64,000 bases of DNA from NCBI GenBank assembly GCA_036732005.1, contig DAINDF010000011.1, positions 1 to 64,000 on the forward strand, in the 5' to 3' direction. Below, piece by piece: positions 1 through 7,703 of the stretch (position 1 is the stretch's first letter; every line of letters begins with the position of its first letter). A program made the position numbers and the translations under genes. The notes beneath the pieces are model-generated. The model saw only the letters and a list, made by a program, of their open reading frames with translations. It ran no database searches and was not told the DNA's origin. Origin of the DNA: UBA1926 sp036732005 (GTDB lineage: Bacteria > Planctomycetota > Phycisphaerae > Phycisphaerales > UBA1924).

Positions 1-489
1 GGCTGGGTCTACGCCCTGACGGTGTTCGACGACGGCACGGGCCCGGCCCTGATCTCGGGCGGCGATTTTTACCTCGTCGGGGGGATGAGGGTGGGCGGAA
101 CCGCCAAATGGGACGGTGTCGCCTGGTCGCCCCTGACCGGCCCGGATGAGTGGTCCTTGAGCGGTGTGGTCAGAACACTCAAGGTCTTCGACGATGGAAT
201 GGGCCCGGCCTTGTACGCGGGTGGCTATATCAGCACCAACTTTGCCCCGTATTCACATATCGCCAGGTTGAGGCCCTGCTCCCCGGACCGCTCCTGCCCC
301 CCCAACCCCTCCTGCAACCCGGCTGATCTCGCCGAGCCGTTCGACACGCTCGATTTGGCCGACATCGTCGCCTTCGTCACCGCGTTCGGGAACATGGCCC
401 CCGATGCAGACCTCGCCGAGCCCGTCGGCCTGTTCGACCTCGCCGACCTGCTCGCCTTCATCACCGCCTTCGGCGCGGGCTGCCCCTAG
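1..489 (+). CDS. Secreted propeller-like protein with C-terminal GC-type dockerin (3' part)
   Basis: The reading frame is open from base 1, so the N-terminus lies outside the window; 162 codons are visible. The visible part has two degenerate repeats of the form VFDDGxGPAL-GG, a pattern seen in large secreted planctomycete proteins thought to form beta-propellers. The last ~60 residues hold two Ca-loop-like dockerin repeats, ADLAEPFDTLDLADIVAF and ADLAEPVGLFDLADLLAF, bracketed by cysteines and ending GAGCP. This tail is the GC-type dockerin anchor typical of Phycisphaerales surface proteins (established family; function inferred as attachment to a cell-surface partner). The gene at the right end of the window begins a protein of the same style. 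Confidence 0.8.
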   Translation, partial: GWVYALTVFDDGTGPALISGGDFYLVGGMRVGGTAKWDGVAWSPLTGPDEWSLSGVVRTLKVFDDGMGPALYAGGYISTNFAPYSHIARLRPCSPDRSCPPNPSCNPADLAEPFDTLDLADIVAFVTAFGNMAPDADLAEPVGLFDLADLLAFITAFGAGCP

Positions 490-936
490 CCGCCCGCCGC
501 AAAGCAAGCCGCTCGGCGTCACGACGCGCGCGTGTCGATGGTGCCACCACCCGCCGCGCACGCGGCGCGTGGTGCGGTTCCCGTCGCCATCCGCCACACA
601 AAGCGCCTCCCGGCATCACGACGCGCGCGTGTCCACGGTGCCACCACCCGCCGCGCACGCGGCGCGGGTCGTCCACACCCAGAGTCATGGGTCACCCCAC
701 GGGCGGGTCGTGCCACCGCTGAGACGGAGTCCCGTTCGTCCTTGGGCGTCGGTGCCGTGGTTCATCTCGAAGAGTGAACCACGAGAGGACGGCGTGGGCC
801 ATCCCGATCCGCCGTCACTCTTCGAGATGACGGCGGGCACCGAGCATAAATTAGACCGGGAATCCGGATGACCCCCTCAGGGCAAGGCCGGCCCCTCCCG
901 CCCAGGGAGGCCCCGTTCCATATTTCGGCCGCCAAC
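490..936. other. Gene-free spacer rich in palindromes
   Basis: No credible coding sequence lies between the dockerin gene and the terminator at 937; open frames here are an artefact of GC-rich palindromes. The left half holds a degenerate repeat described separately. Around 762-830 there is a second inverted pair, TTCATCTCGAAGAGTGAAC and TCACTCTTCGAGATGA, which could form a long hairpin but has no T-run. I see no promoter I would defend. Confidence 0.6.
497..720. repeat. Two tandem degenerate units of the dispersed palindromic element
   Basis: Two direct units start near 497 and 595. Each contains the string ACGACGCGCGCGTGTC followed by a GC hairpin. In unit 1 the hairpin is at 545-574: left arm CACCAC-C-CGCCGCG, loop CA, right arm CGCGGCG-C-GTGGTG, with one internal mismatch. 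In unit 2 the inner 7-bp arms (649-655 and 658-664) are kept but the outer arm has decayed. A trailing CGGGCGGGTCGTGCCACC at about 699-716 matches part of the second hairpin in the full-length copies at 6396, 43498 and 52382. Confidence 0.7.
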
Positions 937-965
937 AAAAAACCCGCGGCCAATCGGCCGCGGGT
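937..965 (-). terminator. Rho-independent terminator of the PEP-CTERM gene
   Basis: Read on the minus strand, a perfect 9-bp stem (CCCGCGGCC with GGCCGCGGG, four-base loop) is followed directly by six T residues. It lies 29 bases past the stop codon of the minus-strand gene ending at 994, the right place to end that transcript. Confidence 0.85.
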
Positions 966-993
966 CCGCGTGCGGAGTGAGGAGTTCCGGCGA

Positions 994-1611
994 TCAGCGG
1001 CGACGGCGCGAGGCGACGAGGCCGCCCAGGCCGACCAGCGCCAGCGCCCCGGGGGCCGGGACCTGGCGGAAGAGGAAGTTGGGCCCGAAGCGGCCGTTGT
1101 TGGTCGAGGTGCTGTCCGGGAAGACGAACCCGAGGCTGCCGACGGACGGGAAGACGCCGTTGGTGGTGGGGTTGATCTCGGGCGCCAGCGTGAGGCTGGA
1201 GGGCCCGGAGATGTAGCCGTCGTCATCGGTCGCGGTGTAGACCGCGCCGATGGTGTAGCGCGACCCGACATTCAGCGTGACATCGGCAACATCGGTGTAG
1301 GTCCAGTTCCCGACCACACTGCCGCTCGGGTTGACGATGCCGCTGGTGAGCAGCGTGCCCGACGCGTCCCAGATGCCGACCTGGTGGCTGGATTGCAGGC
1401 CCACGGTCGCGCCGAGGGTGTCCTGGTTCCACACGCCGAGATCGGTCAGGATGATCGCGGTGTTCACATCGAATGACCACCCGATCACATCACCCGTGGA
1501 GCCGCCGTTGAAGATCGCGAACTGGCTGCCGCCGGAGAACCCGACGACGGCCTGAGCGCTTGCGGCCCCCGCGAACGCGGCGATTGCGAGAACAGTGATG
1601 CCCTTCTTCAT
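994..1611 (-). CDS. Secreted protein with PEP-CTERM-like sorting tail
   Basis: 205 residues. An N-terminal signal peptide (MKKGITVLAIAAFAGAASA, cleavage expected after the last A) is followed by a beta-rich body and a C-terminal sorting segment: PAPGA, a short hydrophobic stretch ALALVGLGGLVA and a basic end SRRRR. This is the PEP-CTERM/exosortase signal in its Pro-Ala-Pro-Gly variant. The middle (GWSFDVN, VGIWDASGTLL, YTIGAVY) resembles DUF4082-type domains by eye; that is an inference. The start is supported by GAGAGG eight bases upstream on the minus strand. It is a single-gene unit with its own terminator and a candidate promoter upstream. The exosortase that would process it is not in the window. 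Confidence 0.8.
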   Translation of the reverse strand: MKKGITVLAIAAFAGAASAQAVVGFSGGSQFAIFNGGSTGDVIGWSFDVNTAIILTDLGVWNQDTLGATVGLQSSHQVGIWDASGTLLTSGIVNPSGSVVGNWTYTDVADVTLNVGSRYTIGAVYTATDDDGYISGPSSLTLAPEINPTTNGVFPSVGSLGFVFPDSTSTNNGRFGPNFLFRQVPAPGALALVGLGGLVASRRRR

Positions 1612-1684
1612 GTCTTGTACCTCTCGTGCCTCAGATGCTCCTTGATTGACAACACCGGGAAACGGAACAAACCCGATACAGTCC

Positions 1685-1712
1685 GGTATACACTTCCAGA
1701 GACCTGATTCAA
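1685..1712 (-). promoter_or_regulatory. Candidate sigma-70-type promoter for the PEP-CTERM gene
   Basis: On the minus strand TTGAAT (1707-1712) and TATACC (1685-1690) are separated by 16 bases, in a stretch clearly richer in A/T than its surroundings, about 75 bases before the start codon at 1611. Each hexamer matches 4 of 6 consensus positions, so this is only a candidate. Confidence 0.35.
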
Positions 1713-1842
1713 CCGAAAACCAGTGATTTGCCGGATTCCATCGGAACCCGTATCCGGCTCTACAAACTTCCTAAGAACAGGGCCGGCCATCGAGCGGGAA
1801 CCCCGTCACCCATGGCAGCAAAACACCCCATTCGGGTAGGTT

Positions 1843-2862
1843 GTGCCGGTTTCCACGGGGGCCGTGCGGGCCGCGGGTGGGCCGGTGGATCCCGCCCGGT
1901 TGCTACCCTCTCCCGTGCCCGATCCAGCGCATGTGCCGGTGCTGCTCGACGAGGTCCTCGCGGCGCTCTCGCCGCGCGCGGGGGAGGTGTTCGTCGACTG
2001 CACCGCGGGCTTGGGGGGGCACGCCGAGGCGGTCGCCCGCGTGCTGGGCCCCTCGGGTCGGGTGGTGCTCAACGATCTCGACGGCGGCAATCTTGCGCGC
2101 GCCACCGAGCGCGTCGCGGCGACGGGAGTCCCGGTCGAGGCGGTCCACGGGCCGTTCGACGAGCTGCCGGGCGAACTCGCGCGCCGGGGGATCGCCGCGG
2201 ACCTGATGCTGGCCGACCTCGGGTTCGCGTCGAACCAGGTGGACGACCCGAACCGGGGGCTGAGTTTCAAGCGGGACGGCCCGCTGGACATGCGGCTCGA
2301 CCCGACGCGCGGGGAGTCCGCGGCGGAGCTGCTCGCCCGGATCGGGGAGCGCGACCTGGCCGACCTGATCTGGCGGTACGGGGAGGAGCGGCTGAGCCGG
2401 CGGATCGCGCAAAAACTTGTCGCGGCGCGGGAGGTTACGCCGATCTCCACCACATCCCGGGTGGCCGAGATCGTGCGCTCGGCCTACCCGGCGGCGATGG
2501 CAAGGAAGAGCCGGATCGACCCGGCGACGCGCACATTCCAGGCGCTGCGGATCGCGGTGAACGACGAACTGGGCCGGCTGGACTCACTGCTCGGCTCGAT
2601 CGGATCGGAGGCGGACAGGGTGGCCCGGGGCGGGTCGCGTTGGTTGCGGCCCGGGGCGAGAGTCGCGATCATCTCGTTTCACAGCCTTGAGGACCGGCCC
2701 GTCAAGCGGGCGTTCGTGGGGCTGGCGGAAAGGGGGGTCGCGGAGCGGTTGACGCGCAAGCCGGCGCGGGCCGCGGAGGACGAGTCCGGGGCGAACCCCC
2801 GGGCGAGGTCGGCGAAGCTGCGGGCGATCCGCGTCGGTGGCGGGTCGGGCGGCGTACGCTGA
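1843..2862 (+). CDS. rsmH: 16S rRNA (cytosine-1402-N4)-methyltransferase RsmH
   Basis: Methylates N4 of C1402 in the 16S rRNA decoding centre using S-adenosylmethionine. Family motifs are all present: HVPVLLDEVL near the N-terminus, the SAM loop DCTAGLGGHAEA, LADLGFASNQVDDPNRG, GPLDMRLDP and the C-terminal block VAIISFHSLEDRPVKRAF. The frame allows a GTG start at 1843 (339 residues), but the conserved region begins only after an in-frame GTG at 1915, giving 315 residues, close to the family norm; neither has a clear ribosome binding site. It heads the usual dcw order (rsmH, then ftsL, then ftsI), with a LysM gene interposed. mraZ is not visible upstream. Confidence 0.95.
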   Translation: MPVSTGAVRAAGGPVDPARLLPSPVPDPAHVPVLLDEVLAALSPRAGEVFVDCTAGLGGHAEAVARVLGPSGRVVLNDLDGGNLARATERVAATGVPVEAVHGPFDELPGELARRGIAADLMLADLGFASNQVDDPNRGLSFKRDGPLDMRLDPTRGESAAELLARIGERDLADLIWRYGEERLSRRIAQKLVAAREVTPISTTSRVAEIVRSAYPAAMARKSRIDPATRTFQALRIAVNDELGRLDSLLGSIGSEADRVARGGSRWLRPGARVAIISFHSLEDRPVKRAFVGLAERGVAERLTRKPARAAEDESGANPRARSAKLRAIRVGGGSGGVR

Positions 2863-3018
2863 AGGGGTCGGGTCGCCGAGAGGCGGCGCGGCGGATTCGA
2901 GGATGACGCGGGTCGTGCCAAGGACCGGCACGGGCGGCGTCCGATGGTCGGGGTGTGCCCGCCCCGGTTGTTCGCGAGGAAGAAGGTGCGCCCCGCCGGG
3001 GGCGGACCGCCAGCAAGG

Positions 3019-4002
3019 ATGCGGCCCAAGGTGAGACGGGAAAACAAACTCGCGCTGATCATCGGTTTCTCCGTGCTGCTCGTCGTGGCCGTGCTGGTGA
3101 GCGATCACCTGTCGCAGGCAAGGCAGGACGATGTGGGCGACGGAATGGCGTTGCTGTCGGAGCTCCCGGACGACGGGATCCTGTTCAGCGCGCCCCTGGT
3201 CGATTCGGAGCGGGCGGCGCCGACCCAGCCCGTGCGCACGGCCGAGGCGTCGCCTGCACGGGCCGAGCCCGAGCGGGTGCAGGCGGCCGAGGCGTCGCCC
3301 GAGCAGACCCGGCTCGCGGGCTCGCCCCTGCCGGGGTTCGTGCCGGTTCCCGAGGAGATCGAGACGCGGGCGGACGCCCCGATGGTGCTGGCGAACGGTC
3401 CCGCGGCGGAGCGTGCGGGTACGGGCGATTCGCGGTCGGGGGGCCTGTTCGACTGGGATACAAGCCGGATCAAGGCCCTGCTGGAGACGGCGCGGTCGCG
3501 GGAGGACGAGCCCGCGGAGGCCGGCGAACAGCCGGCCGCGCGCGACGGGCATGTCGCCTCGGCGGGTGTGTATGTCGTGCAGCCCGGGGATTCGCTGTAC
3601 AAGATCTGTGAGCGTCTCTATGGCGACGGCGGCCGGTGGCACGACCTCGCGGCGATCAACGAGGGCCGGGTCGGCGACAACGGCACGGTCTATGTCGGTG
3701 TGACGCTCAAGCTGCTCCCCGGCGCGCGCACAGCCCAGCCCGCGGCGGCGGCCCGCCAGGCGACGCCCCCGGTCAAGGCCAGCGGCTCGAAGCAGGAGAG
3801 CGTGCGTTCCGCGGCCCCGGCCTCCTCTCGTCGCTACACGGTCCGGAAGGGCGACACCCTGAGCCAGATCGCGCAGCGCGAGGTGGGCTCGGTGCGGTTC
3901 CTTGAACAGATCCGGGCGCTGAACCCATGGCTCCGCGAGAAGAAAGACCAGGTGATGGTCGGGCAGACGCTCGTGCTGCCCGCCAAGCAGGACGCTCGAT
4001 GA
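3019..4002 (+). CDS. Membrane-anchored protein with two LysM domains
   Basis: 327 residues from the ATG at 3019 (MRPKVRRENK); an ATG at 2944 would add 25 residues of no evident function. A short basic N-terminus precedes one transmembrane segment (LALIIGFSVLLVVAVLV), a long Ala/Glu/Pro-rich linker, and two LysM peptidoglycan-binding modules at about residues 185-235 (YVVQPGDSLYKICERLYG) and 272-325 (YTVRKGDTLSQIAQREVG). The arrangement suggests a periplasmic sugar-chain binder tethered to the inner membrane. Its stop overlaps the next start (ATGA), so it is probably translationally coupled to the ftsL-like gene, which points to a role in division or wall synthesis. That role is inferred from position. 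Confidence 0.8.
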   Translation: MRPKVRRENKLALIIGFSVLLVVAVLVSDHLSQARQDDVGDGMALLSELPDDGILFSAPLVDSERAAPTQPVRTAEASPARAEPERVQAAEASPEQTRLAGSPLPGFVPVPEEIETRADAPMVLANGPAAERAGTGDSRSGGLFDWDTSRIKALLETARSREDEPAEAGEQPAARDGHVASAGVYVVQPGDSLYKICERLYGDGGRWHDLAAINEGRVGDNGTVYVGVTLKLLPGARTAQPAAAARQATPPVKASGSKQESVRSAAPASSRRYTVRKGDTLSQIAQREVGSVRFLEQIRALNPWLREKKDQVMVGQTLVLPAKQDAR

Positions 4003-4316
4003 CCGCGAAGATCGCGGTGGTCGTCGTGGCGTTCGGGCTGATCGCCGCGGGGCTGCTCTCGACCAGGCAGTCGCGGCTGCAGGCGGCGCACGAGGTGACC
4101 GCGGCGAGGCTGCGCATCCGCGAGCACGACGAGCGGCTGCTCGAGCTGCGGTCGCAGATCGCGGCGCGGGTGACGCCGGGCTCGGTCCGGGCGCTGCTGG
4201 CCCGGTCCGCGGAGATGGGGCCCATGGTCCCGCTGGCTGAACGCGTGCATCCGCTTGAGCCCGCGCCCGAGCGGGCGCCCGAACCCTCGGGCGAGGAGCG
4301 GGCGGATGCGTCCTGA
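3999..4316 (+). CDS. FtsL-like short bitopic membrane protein
   Basis: 105 residues, beginning MTAKIAVVVVAFGLIAAGLL: a tiny cytoplasmic tip, one transmembrane helix at about residues 4-20, then a heptad-patterned stretch (RLQAAHEVTAARLRIREHDERLL) consistent with a coiled coil, and a Pro/Glu-rich tail. FtsL proteins are poorly conserved in sequence but have exactly this topology and size, and they sit between rsmH and ftsI, as here. The ATG overlaps the LysM stop (ATGA) and the end overlaps the ftsI start, so the three genes form one coupled unit. Assignment rests on topology and synteny, not on a sequence signature. Confidence 0.6.
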   Translation: MTAKIAVVVVAFGLIAAGLLSTRQSRLQAAHEVTAARLRIREHDERLLELRSQIAARVTPGSVRALLARSAEMGPMVPLAERVHPLEPAPERAPEPSGEERADAS

Positions 4317-6393
4317 CCAGGTCGAGCCGGGCCGGGGTGCCGGGCCCGATCGGGCCGTGGTGGTGACGCGGCTGTTCGCGGCGGTGGCGACGCTGGTGCT
4401 CCTGGTGGTGGTCGGCCGCGTGGCGCAGTTGAAATGGGCCCCCGGCGAGGAGCTCTCGGCGTATGTCTCCGACCGTCTCGGCAGTGAGGTCGAGCCGAGC
4501 CCGCGCGGGGACCTGCTCGACCGGCGGGGCCGGCCGCTCTCGATGTCGGAAGTGGGGTTCCGGGTGGTGATCGATCCGGTGCTGGCCGAGGCGGAACTCG
4601 ATCGGGTGATCGTGCAGGTCTCGGGGGCGTTGGGGGTCTCGGCGGAAGAAGTCGGGACGCCGCTGGTGCGTGCCGTCGCGGCGAACCAGGCGATTCTCGA
4701 GGACGGCCTGGCGGCCGAGTCTGAGCCTGATCGAGAGGATGCCGCGGCCGAGGGGGACCCCGCGGGGGGCTCGTTCATCGGGCGCGTGGTGGGGGCGTTC
4801 TCGCGCGAGCCCGCGGCGTCGGGCGGGGGCGTGCGGGGGTTGCGGCGGTACCTGCCGGTGGGCCCCGTGCTCGACCGCGAGGTGGCCCGCGTGGTCGAGG
4901 GGCTGGGGCTGCCCGGGGTGCTGGTCGAGAAGCAACTCGTCCGCACCTATCCGGGCGGGGAGGACGCGGCGTCGATCCTGGGCAAGGTGGGGTTCGGGCA
5001 CGCGGGCCTGCTGGGCGTGGAGCGCACGCTCGACGGTCGGCTGCGCGGCTCGGACGGGCGGATCGGGTTCGTGCGAGACGCCTCGAACAAGCCCGTGCTC
5101 ATTGAGCAGGACGCGTCGGTTCCCGGGACGCGGGGCGAGGATGTCCGCCTGAGCATCGACCTCGAGCTCCAGCGGATCGCGATCGAGGAACTCGACCGGG
5201 GGATGGAGGACGCCGACGCCGCCGGGGGGCGGCTGGTGATGATGCGGCCGCGCACGGGCGAGATCCTGGCGATGGTGGATCGCTACCGCGAAGTCCCCGG
5301 GCTTGTTCCGTTCCCATGGGTTGAACCCGGGACACCCAAAGAAAAGTGGCCTTCGCTCCCGCCCGAGGACAAGCGCCCTCGCTATGTCACGCTGCCGCCC
5401 GACCCGGCGCGGCTTTCTCACCCGGCGCTGGGGCGCAACCGGTGCGTGGAGGACATCTACGAGCCGGGGTCGACCTTCAAGAGTTTCGTGTGGGCGAGCG
5501 GGATGCAGTCGGGGCTGATGCGGGAAGGGGAGATCGTCGAGACGGCGGGGGGCTATGTGACGCCCTACGGGCGGCGGTTCGAGGATGTGACCAAGCGCGG
5601 GCAGCAGACCTGGGACGAGATCCTGGTGCACTCGTCGAATGTCGGGATGGTCAAGCTGAGCGAGCGATTCACCCACGATCAGCTGCACGGGGTGGTCGAG
5701 CGGTTCGGGTTCGGCAAGCCGACGCGGATCGGCCTTCCCGGGGAGGCGGCGGGCATGGTGACCGCGCTCGGGGATTGGTCGAAGTACACCCAGTCGTCGG
5801 TGGCGATCGGGCACGAGGTCGCGGTGACGCCGGTGCAGATGGTCCGGGCGTTCGGGGCCTATGCGCGGACCGGCGAGCTCGCGGGGACGCTCCCGCAGTT
5901 GCGGATGACCTCGCCGACTCCCGAGGAACTCGCGGCCGAGCCGCTGGTGCGGGTGCTCGACCCCGGGGTCGCGCGGCACACGCGCGGGGTGCTGGTCCGC
6001 GTGGCGGAGCGGATGGACGCGAGCATGAAGCGGATGTACCCCGACGAACCTCCGCCGGGGTACACGATGTTCGGCAAGAGCGGGACGGCGGACATCCCCG
6101 TGGTCGCGCCGCTGGTGGAGCGTGACGGCAAGCGTGTGCGCATGGGCGTGCCCCGCGGGGGCAAGGGGTACTTCCACAACCAGTACAACTCCTCGTTCAT
6201 CGCCGGGGCGCCGTTCGAGAGCCCGCAGATCGTGGTGATCGTGGTGATCGACGACCCGGGCCCGGCCCGCGTGCGGCAGAAGCAGCACTATGGGTCGGCG
6301 GTGGCGGGCCCGGTGGTGCGACGAGTGGTCGAGCGGTCACTCCGGTACCTGGGCGTGCCCCCCGCGCCCGAGGCGATCGCGGCGGGCGGGTGA
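4306..6393 (+). CDS. ftsI: Peptidoglycan D,D-transpeptidase FtsI (class B PBP)
   Basis: 695 residues from the ATG at 4306, which overlaps the end of the upstream gene and has GAGGAG about eight bases before it. The protein cross-links septal peptidoglycan. One N-terminal transmembrane helix (LFAAVATLVLLVVVGRVAQL) is followed by the class B dimerisation region (PRGDLLDRRGRPL) and the penicillin-binding domain with all three active-site motifs: STFK with the nucleophile Ser at about residue 389, SSN at about 443 and KSGT at about 591. No PASTA domains are present. It is longer than E. coli FtsI (588) mainly through an acidic insert near residues 140-165. A dispersed repeat starts two bases after the stop. 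Confidence 0.92.
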   Translation: MRPDQVEPGRGAGPDRAVVVTRLFAAVATLVLLVVVGRVAQLKWAPGEELSAYVSDRLGSEVEPSPRGDLLDRRGRPLSMSEVGFRVVIDPVLAEAELDRVIVQVSGALGVSAEEVGTPLVRAVAANQAILEDGLAAESEPDREDAAAEGDPAGGSFIGRVVGAFSREPAASGGGVRGLRRYLPVGPVLDREVARVVEGLGLPGVLVEKQLVRTYPGGEDAASILGKVGFGHAGLLGVERTLDGRLRGSDGRIGFVRDASNKPVLIEQDASVPGTRGEDVRLSIDLELQRIAIEELDRGMEDADAAGGRLVMMRPRTGEILAMVDRYREVPGLVPFPWVEPGTPKEKWPSLPPEDKRPRYVTLPPDPARLSHPALGRNRCVEDIYEPGSTFKSFVWASGMQSGLMREGEIVETAGGYVTPYGRRFEDVTKRGQQTWDEILVHSSNVGMVKLSERFTHDQLHGVVERFGFGKPTRIGLPGEAAGMVTALGDWSKYTQSSVAIGHEVAVTPVQMVRAFGAYARTGELAGTLPQLRMTSPTPEELAAEPLVRVLDPGVARHTRGVLVRVAERMDASMKRMYPDEPPPGYTMFGKSGTADIPVVAPLVERDGKRVRMGVPRGGKGYFHNQYNSSFIAGAPFESPQIVVIVVIDDPGPARVRQKQHYGSAVAGPVVRRVVERSLRYLGVPPAPEAIAAGG

Positions 6394-6395
6394 GG

Positions 6396-6552
6396 CGGAT
6401 CTGGATTGATCGTCGCGCGGGCGATGGCGCCACGACCTGCCCGGAGGGCGCGTCGTGCGATGTCCGGCGCGTCCCGTTCCGCACCACGCGCCGCGTGCGC
6501 AGCGGGTGGTGGCACCGCCCACCCACGCGCCGCGACCAAGCACAATCTGTAT
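6396..6552 (+). repeat. Dispersed ~157-bp double-hairpin element, copy 1
   Basis: This copy aligns almost base for base with 52382-52538 and with the reverse complement of 43498-43656. It begins CGGATCTGGATTGATCGTCG and ends CACAATCTGTAT. Internally it holds two GC-rich hairpins, each with arms of about 13-14 bp and one mismatch: GCCACGAC...GTCGTGC, then CACCACGCG...GGGTGGTG, separated by the constant string GATGTCCGGCGCGTCCCG. The outer ends are themselves roughly inverted (GATTG-start and CAATC-end). It encodes nothing and lies between ftsI and a convergent gene. Confidence 0.85.
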
Positions 6553-6581
6553 GAGAGGCCGCGCGTTCCCGGATCGCGTGG

Positions 6582-7703
6582 TCAGCCGCCCGAGACCGGG
6601 GACTTCCCCGCGGTGACATTGTGCCGCCCGCCCGGGAGGGTGGCGGCGCGGACGAAGCGCTCGTACTCGGCGCTCGCCCGCTCGACATCGCCGCTGAAGT
6701 AGACGCGGAAGACGCCGTCGCCGACGCGGCGTGCGAGCGTCCGCCGGGCCTCGCGGGCACCGAGCGAGGCCTCGAGTTGGGCGAGCAGGTGCCCCTCGGC
6801 GGCGTCGCGCAGGAGCGTCGCGAGGCGGTCGCGGTACTTCGCCCCCGCGCCCTCGGCGAGGAAATGGGTAAGGGCCCAGACCTGGGCGTAGTAGGCGAGC
6901 GTCTGCCGATCGGATTGTTTGAGCAGGTCCTGGGGGCGGCTGACGAGCAACTCGGCGAGCGGGATGAGGCGGTCCTCGGCGACGACCTCGCGGAGCGTGT
7001 CGAACCGCTCGGGGTTGGACCAGGGAAGGAAGACGGGCAGGGTCGGGTCGGCCGTGTGCCAGCGGAAGCCCTCAAAATAGGCGGAAATCCCCTCTTCCAG
7101 CCAGAGCGGGAGGGGGTGGCGGAAGGTGGCCTGCGTGTACTGATGCCAGCCCTCGTGCCCGGCGATGGAGAAGGTGTCGTAGGGCCCGATGTCGTAATAG
7201 ACGCCCTTGCCGTTCATCGCGAACCCGCCGCGGGGGATCCGCAGGTAGATCTCGGCTTGGGGGCCGGCGATGCTGCGGGTGAGGGATTCCCACTGCGGGC
7301 GGTTGTCCATGACGAAGGTGTCGAGACGGCTTCCGGGCTCCGGGAGGTCGCCCAGGGCGGTCCGGTAGGAGGCGAGGGCGAGTTCGAGGAAGCGCGGGAA
7401 GCGTTCGCGCAGGATCGACGATTGCACGGTGGTGTGCAGGCGGAAATGCGGGGTGGTCACGATGATGCCGTCGCGGCCGGCGTAGGTCCACCCCTCCTCG
7501 TCCACGATGACATCCCGCGGCGACCCGGCGGGCCTCGACGCCCCCTCGCGGCCTGCCTGTGAGGCCGGCGCGGGCGGTGACGGCGCGCCGTTGTGGGTCG
7601 AATGGGGCGAGCCGCACGCGGCGAGCGACGCGGCGACCGCGGCGTGCACCAGGCCGATCCCCCACGCAGGCCGGTTCGACCGTCGACTCCTGGGTCGTCT
7701 CAC
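6582..7703 (-). CDS. Lipoprotein with peptidase-MA-like (DUF1570-type) metalloprotease domain
   Basis: 373 residues. The N-terminus has a hydrophobic stretch and a lipobox-like ASLAACGS, so it is probably a lipoprotein. The core carries a gluzincin-like zinc motif HEGWH followed about 19 residues later by PLWLEEGISAYFEG, where the Glu would be the third ligand; this arrangement is that of peptidase MA/DUF1570 proteins common in planctomycetes. The start ATG overlaps the stop of valS (ATGA), so the two are probably coupled on one transcript, although no functional link is obvious. Substrate unknown. Confidence 0.7.
   Translation of the reverse strand: MRRPRSRRSNRPAWGIGLVHAAVAASLAACGSPHSTHNGAPSPPAPASQAGREGASRPAGSPRDVIVDEEGWTYAGRDGIIVTTPHFRLHTTVQSSILRERFPRFLELALASYRTALGDLPEPGSRLDTFVMDNRPQWESLTRSIAGPQAEIYLRIPRGGFAMNGKGVYYDIGPYDTFSIAGHEGWHQYTQATFRHPLPLWLEEGISAYFEGFRWHTADPTLPVFLPWSNPERFDTLREVVAEDRLIPLAELLVSRPQDLLKQSDRQTLAYYAQVWALTHFLAEGAGAKYRDRLATLLRDAAEGHLLAQLEASLGAREARRTLARRVGDGVFRVYFSGDVERASAEYERFVRAATLPGGRHNVTAGKSPVSGG

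Noticed and set aside
762..835. Terminator after the dockerin gene from the inverted pair near 762-830
   Set aside because: Arms are separated by over 30 bases and no T-run follows on the plus strand.
500..870. Several overlapping small ORFs in the spacer after the dockerin gene
   Set aside because: All derive from the GC palindromes; no start has a ribosome binding site and translations are Arg/Pro/His-rich low complexity.
2584..6288. Very long open frame on the minus strand (about 1234 codons)
   Set aside because: It lies antisense to rsmH, the LysM gene, ftsI and others. It is a by-product of GC-rich third positions: composition is Arg/Pro/His-rich with no motif.
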